This document shows, piece after piece, positions 62,514 through 64,000 of a DNA stretch of 64,000 nt. The notes beneath the pieces were generated by a model. It was not told where the DNA came from. It searched no databases and saw only the letters and a list, made by a program, of their open reading frames with translations. The translations under genes and the position numbers were made by a program. This DNA comes from Saururus chinensis. Its lineage: Eukaryota > Streptophyta > Magnoliopsida > Piperales > Saururaceae. Numbering within the stretch: position 1 is the first letter of the stretch; the number at the start of each line of letters is the position of its first letter. The stretch lies in the NCBI GenBank assembly GCA_035235625.1, contig CP141143.1:34395178-34459177 (forward strand). The letters run 5' to 3'.

Positions 62514-63830
62514 ATGGCCGAAGCAAAGAACAGGTGGAGCCTAGAAGGAGCAACAGCGTTGGTCACAGGAGGGACCAAAGGAATTGGGTGAATCCAATTT
62601 AATATTTCATGTTTCATATTTCTTTAGATTGATAAAGGTTGTGGTCACTGCTTTGGTAAAGACAGCATTTACAAATGATTTCTTGGAATTCATGCACGTA
62701 AGTGAATAGAAATTGTAGATATGATATATGATGCATATATCATAGATATGAAGAACACTTAATGCTAGAAAGGAAAGAAAGGTATCATTTCCAGGTAATT
62801 GAACCGAAAATGATGCATGTATGTAATTTTTAAGTAAACTCAATTATAAATGAAAAGTGAAGACACTGTGCGCAATAATGCATTTGCAATACGTGCTCAG
62901 GCATGTGAGCCATCAGATCATCTAAGCCCCACAAATCACAATGACCTGACGGATCCTACCCTTGAGCTTATAAATTCACATAATAAGAGCTTCACCATCG
63001 AAGTCAGTAGTCAAATTTCCTCCTGGGCTGGTGCGTTCTACAGATTCTTATTTATGGAAACGTGGAATTTGTTGAGGCAGGCGTGCAGTAGTTAAGGAAC
63101 TGGCTGAGTTCGGAGCGTCGGTGTACACATGCGCCCGGAACGAGTCAGAGCTAAATGAACGTTTGCAGGAGTGGAAAGATGCGGGACTCAGGGTCATCGG
63201 GTCGGTCTGCGATGTTGCTTCTCGACCTTCCAGAGAGAAGCTGATGCAGGATGTGTCCACTGCATTTGGAGGGAAGCTCAACATACTGGTGAGAAATACA
63301 GATATACCTAATACATGGTAAGAATGGCCAAATACAATATTATCGCTGGTGCAATTGACGGTGCACAGGTTTGTGCACATTAGAGTCAGTATCACTGACA
63401 CTAACCTGCATCAGTATGTACGCCATCGAGATTAAAAATAAAAAATAAACCGAATCTATATATTCCTTATGCCGGGCCATGATGAACAAGGAACCTGAAA
63501 ATCTCTTTGTTACCCAAATGGGCCATCTAAGGACCTCTGAAAACAATGATAAAATCCGAAACCTTCTGAGCCGCTATACTAAGAAAATCTTCGCTATGTG
63601 GAAGCAGGTGAACAATGTGGGAACAAGCACATACAAGTCTACAGAGGAACATACAGCGGAGGACTTTGCCCTCCTAATGAGTACCAACTTTGAATCTTCC
63701 TATCACATGTCCCAGCTCACCCAGCCTCTCCTCAAAGCTTCTGGTAATGGAAGCATTGTGTTTGTGTCATCCGTCGCTGGCCTTGTCTCCCTTGGCCAAC
63801 TCGGAGGATCGGTCTATGCAGCTACCAAAG
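62514..63830 (+). CDS. SDR (tropinone-reductase-like) gene B, exons 1-3, continues beyond the window
   Basis: Exons are 62514-62587, 63081-63288 and 63608-63830, all with GT-AG introns and intact frame. The product is a classical NADP(H)-dependent short-chain dehydrogenase/reductase of the plant tropinone-reductase-like group. Visible are the cofactor motif VTGGTKGIG (residues 17-25), CARNESEL after the second strand (an Arg typical of NADPH preference), NNVG (96-99), TNFES with Asn121, SSVAG with Ser149, and YAATK with Tyr164 and Lys168. The Ser-Tyr distance is 15; 13 is usual in classical SDRs, so the loop seems two residues longer, as in gene A. Exons 4 and 5 should lie right of 64000. By comparison with gene A the protein would be about 261 residues. 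Start at 62514 is chosen from the TATA position and the AAGAATGG context. Substrate is unknown. Confidence 0.87.
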
Positions 63831-64000
63831 GTATATCACTTAACAAATGATTATTGCTTGATTAAGTATTTGGGCTCATTTACATACAAATCATAAATGT
63901 TTGGAGTCATATAATACAAAAAGTAAAGGAAAAAGCTGATTAAATCACTAATCTTAAGCAATTAGAGGACAAAGTGGACGATGCTTTGTACTACTTATTA
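63831..64000 (+). other. Start of intron 3 of gene B
   Basis: The intron begins GTATATCACTTAACAAATGATTA, like gene A at 24099. It diverges after ATAATACAAAA at about 63920, so a different sequence may be inserted here. Confidence 0.5.

Overview
The window is nuclear DNA from a flowering plant. The evidence is spliced genes with GT-AG introns, a tropinone-reductase-like SDR family, plant-type CACTA, MULE, Ty3/gypsy and Ty1/copia relics, and very high AT content. I cannot name the species.

The backbone is an array of duplicated modules. Each appears to derive from a divergent (head-to-head) pair of SDR genes: a broken minus-strand copy, a shared intergenic/promoter region, and a plus-strand copy. 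(0) At 1315-1488 there is only the last exon of a plus gene whose other exons lie left of the window. (1) Minus relic with exon 3 (20873-21056) and exon 4 (10515-10555), then plus gene A with all five exons (22846-26524), broken only by a stop at codon 8. (2) Minus exon 3 relic (27917-28095) and a plus exon 5 only (29514-29687). (3) Minus exons 3 and 4 (52478-52660, 50690-50730) and a plus exon 5 (54646-56256) split by a solo LTR. (4) Minus exon 4 relic (59847 down to about 57740, split by another solo LTR) and plus gene B (62514 onward), whose exons 1-3 are intact and which runs off the right edge. Gene B is the only convincing functional gene here.

Transposons are nested in these modules, and the duplicated modules act as empty-site controls. 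Five CACTA (En/Spm-type) copies share CACTACAACAAAA ends and hundreds of degenerate TTAGCGACG subterminal motifs, often as inverted pairs: 1-935 (right end only), 10928-19534 (complete, TGT target duplication), 33953-38763, 40530-41849 (left-truncated) and 43722-47986. The complete 8.6 kb copy sits in intron 3 of the module 1 minus relic. It carries a decayed PF03004-type transposase-associated ORF and captured, intron-containing fragments of a MAP65/PRC1/Ase1 microtubule-bundling gene and of a PP2C phosphatase gene. No TNP2 transposase is visible, so it looks like a non-autonomous gene-capturing (Pack-) CACTA. The other copies hold long GA/CT tracts in repeat units of a few hundred bases, and two share a GC-rich filler.

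Other insertions are LTR-type elements at 3547-7433 (AAGGG duplication, a second LTR nested inside), 54803-56234 (GTTCA) and 57759-59823 (TCTTC), MULE transposase relics on the minus strand at 1905-3490 and 43080-43721, a gypsy gag-protease-RT relic on the minus strand at 31440-32430, and a copia RT relic that recurs in the module flanks. No rRNA, convincing tRNA or CRISPR was seen.
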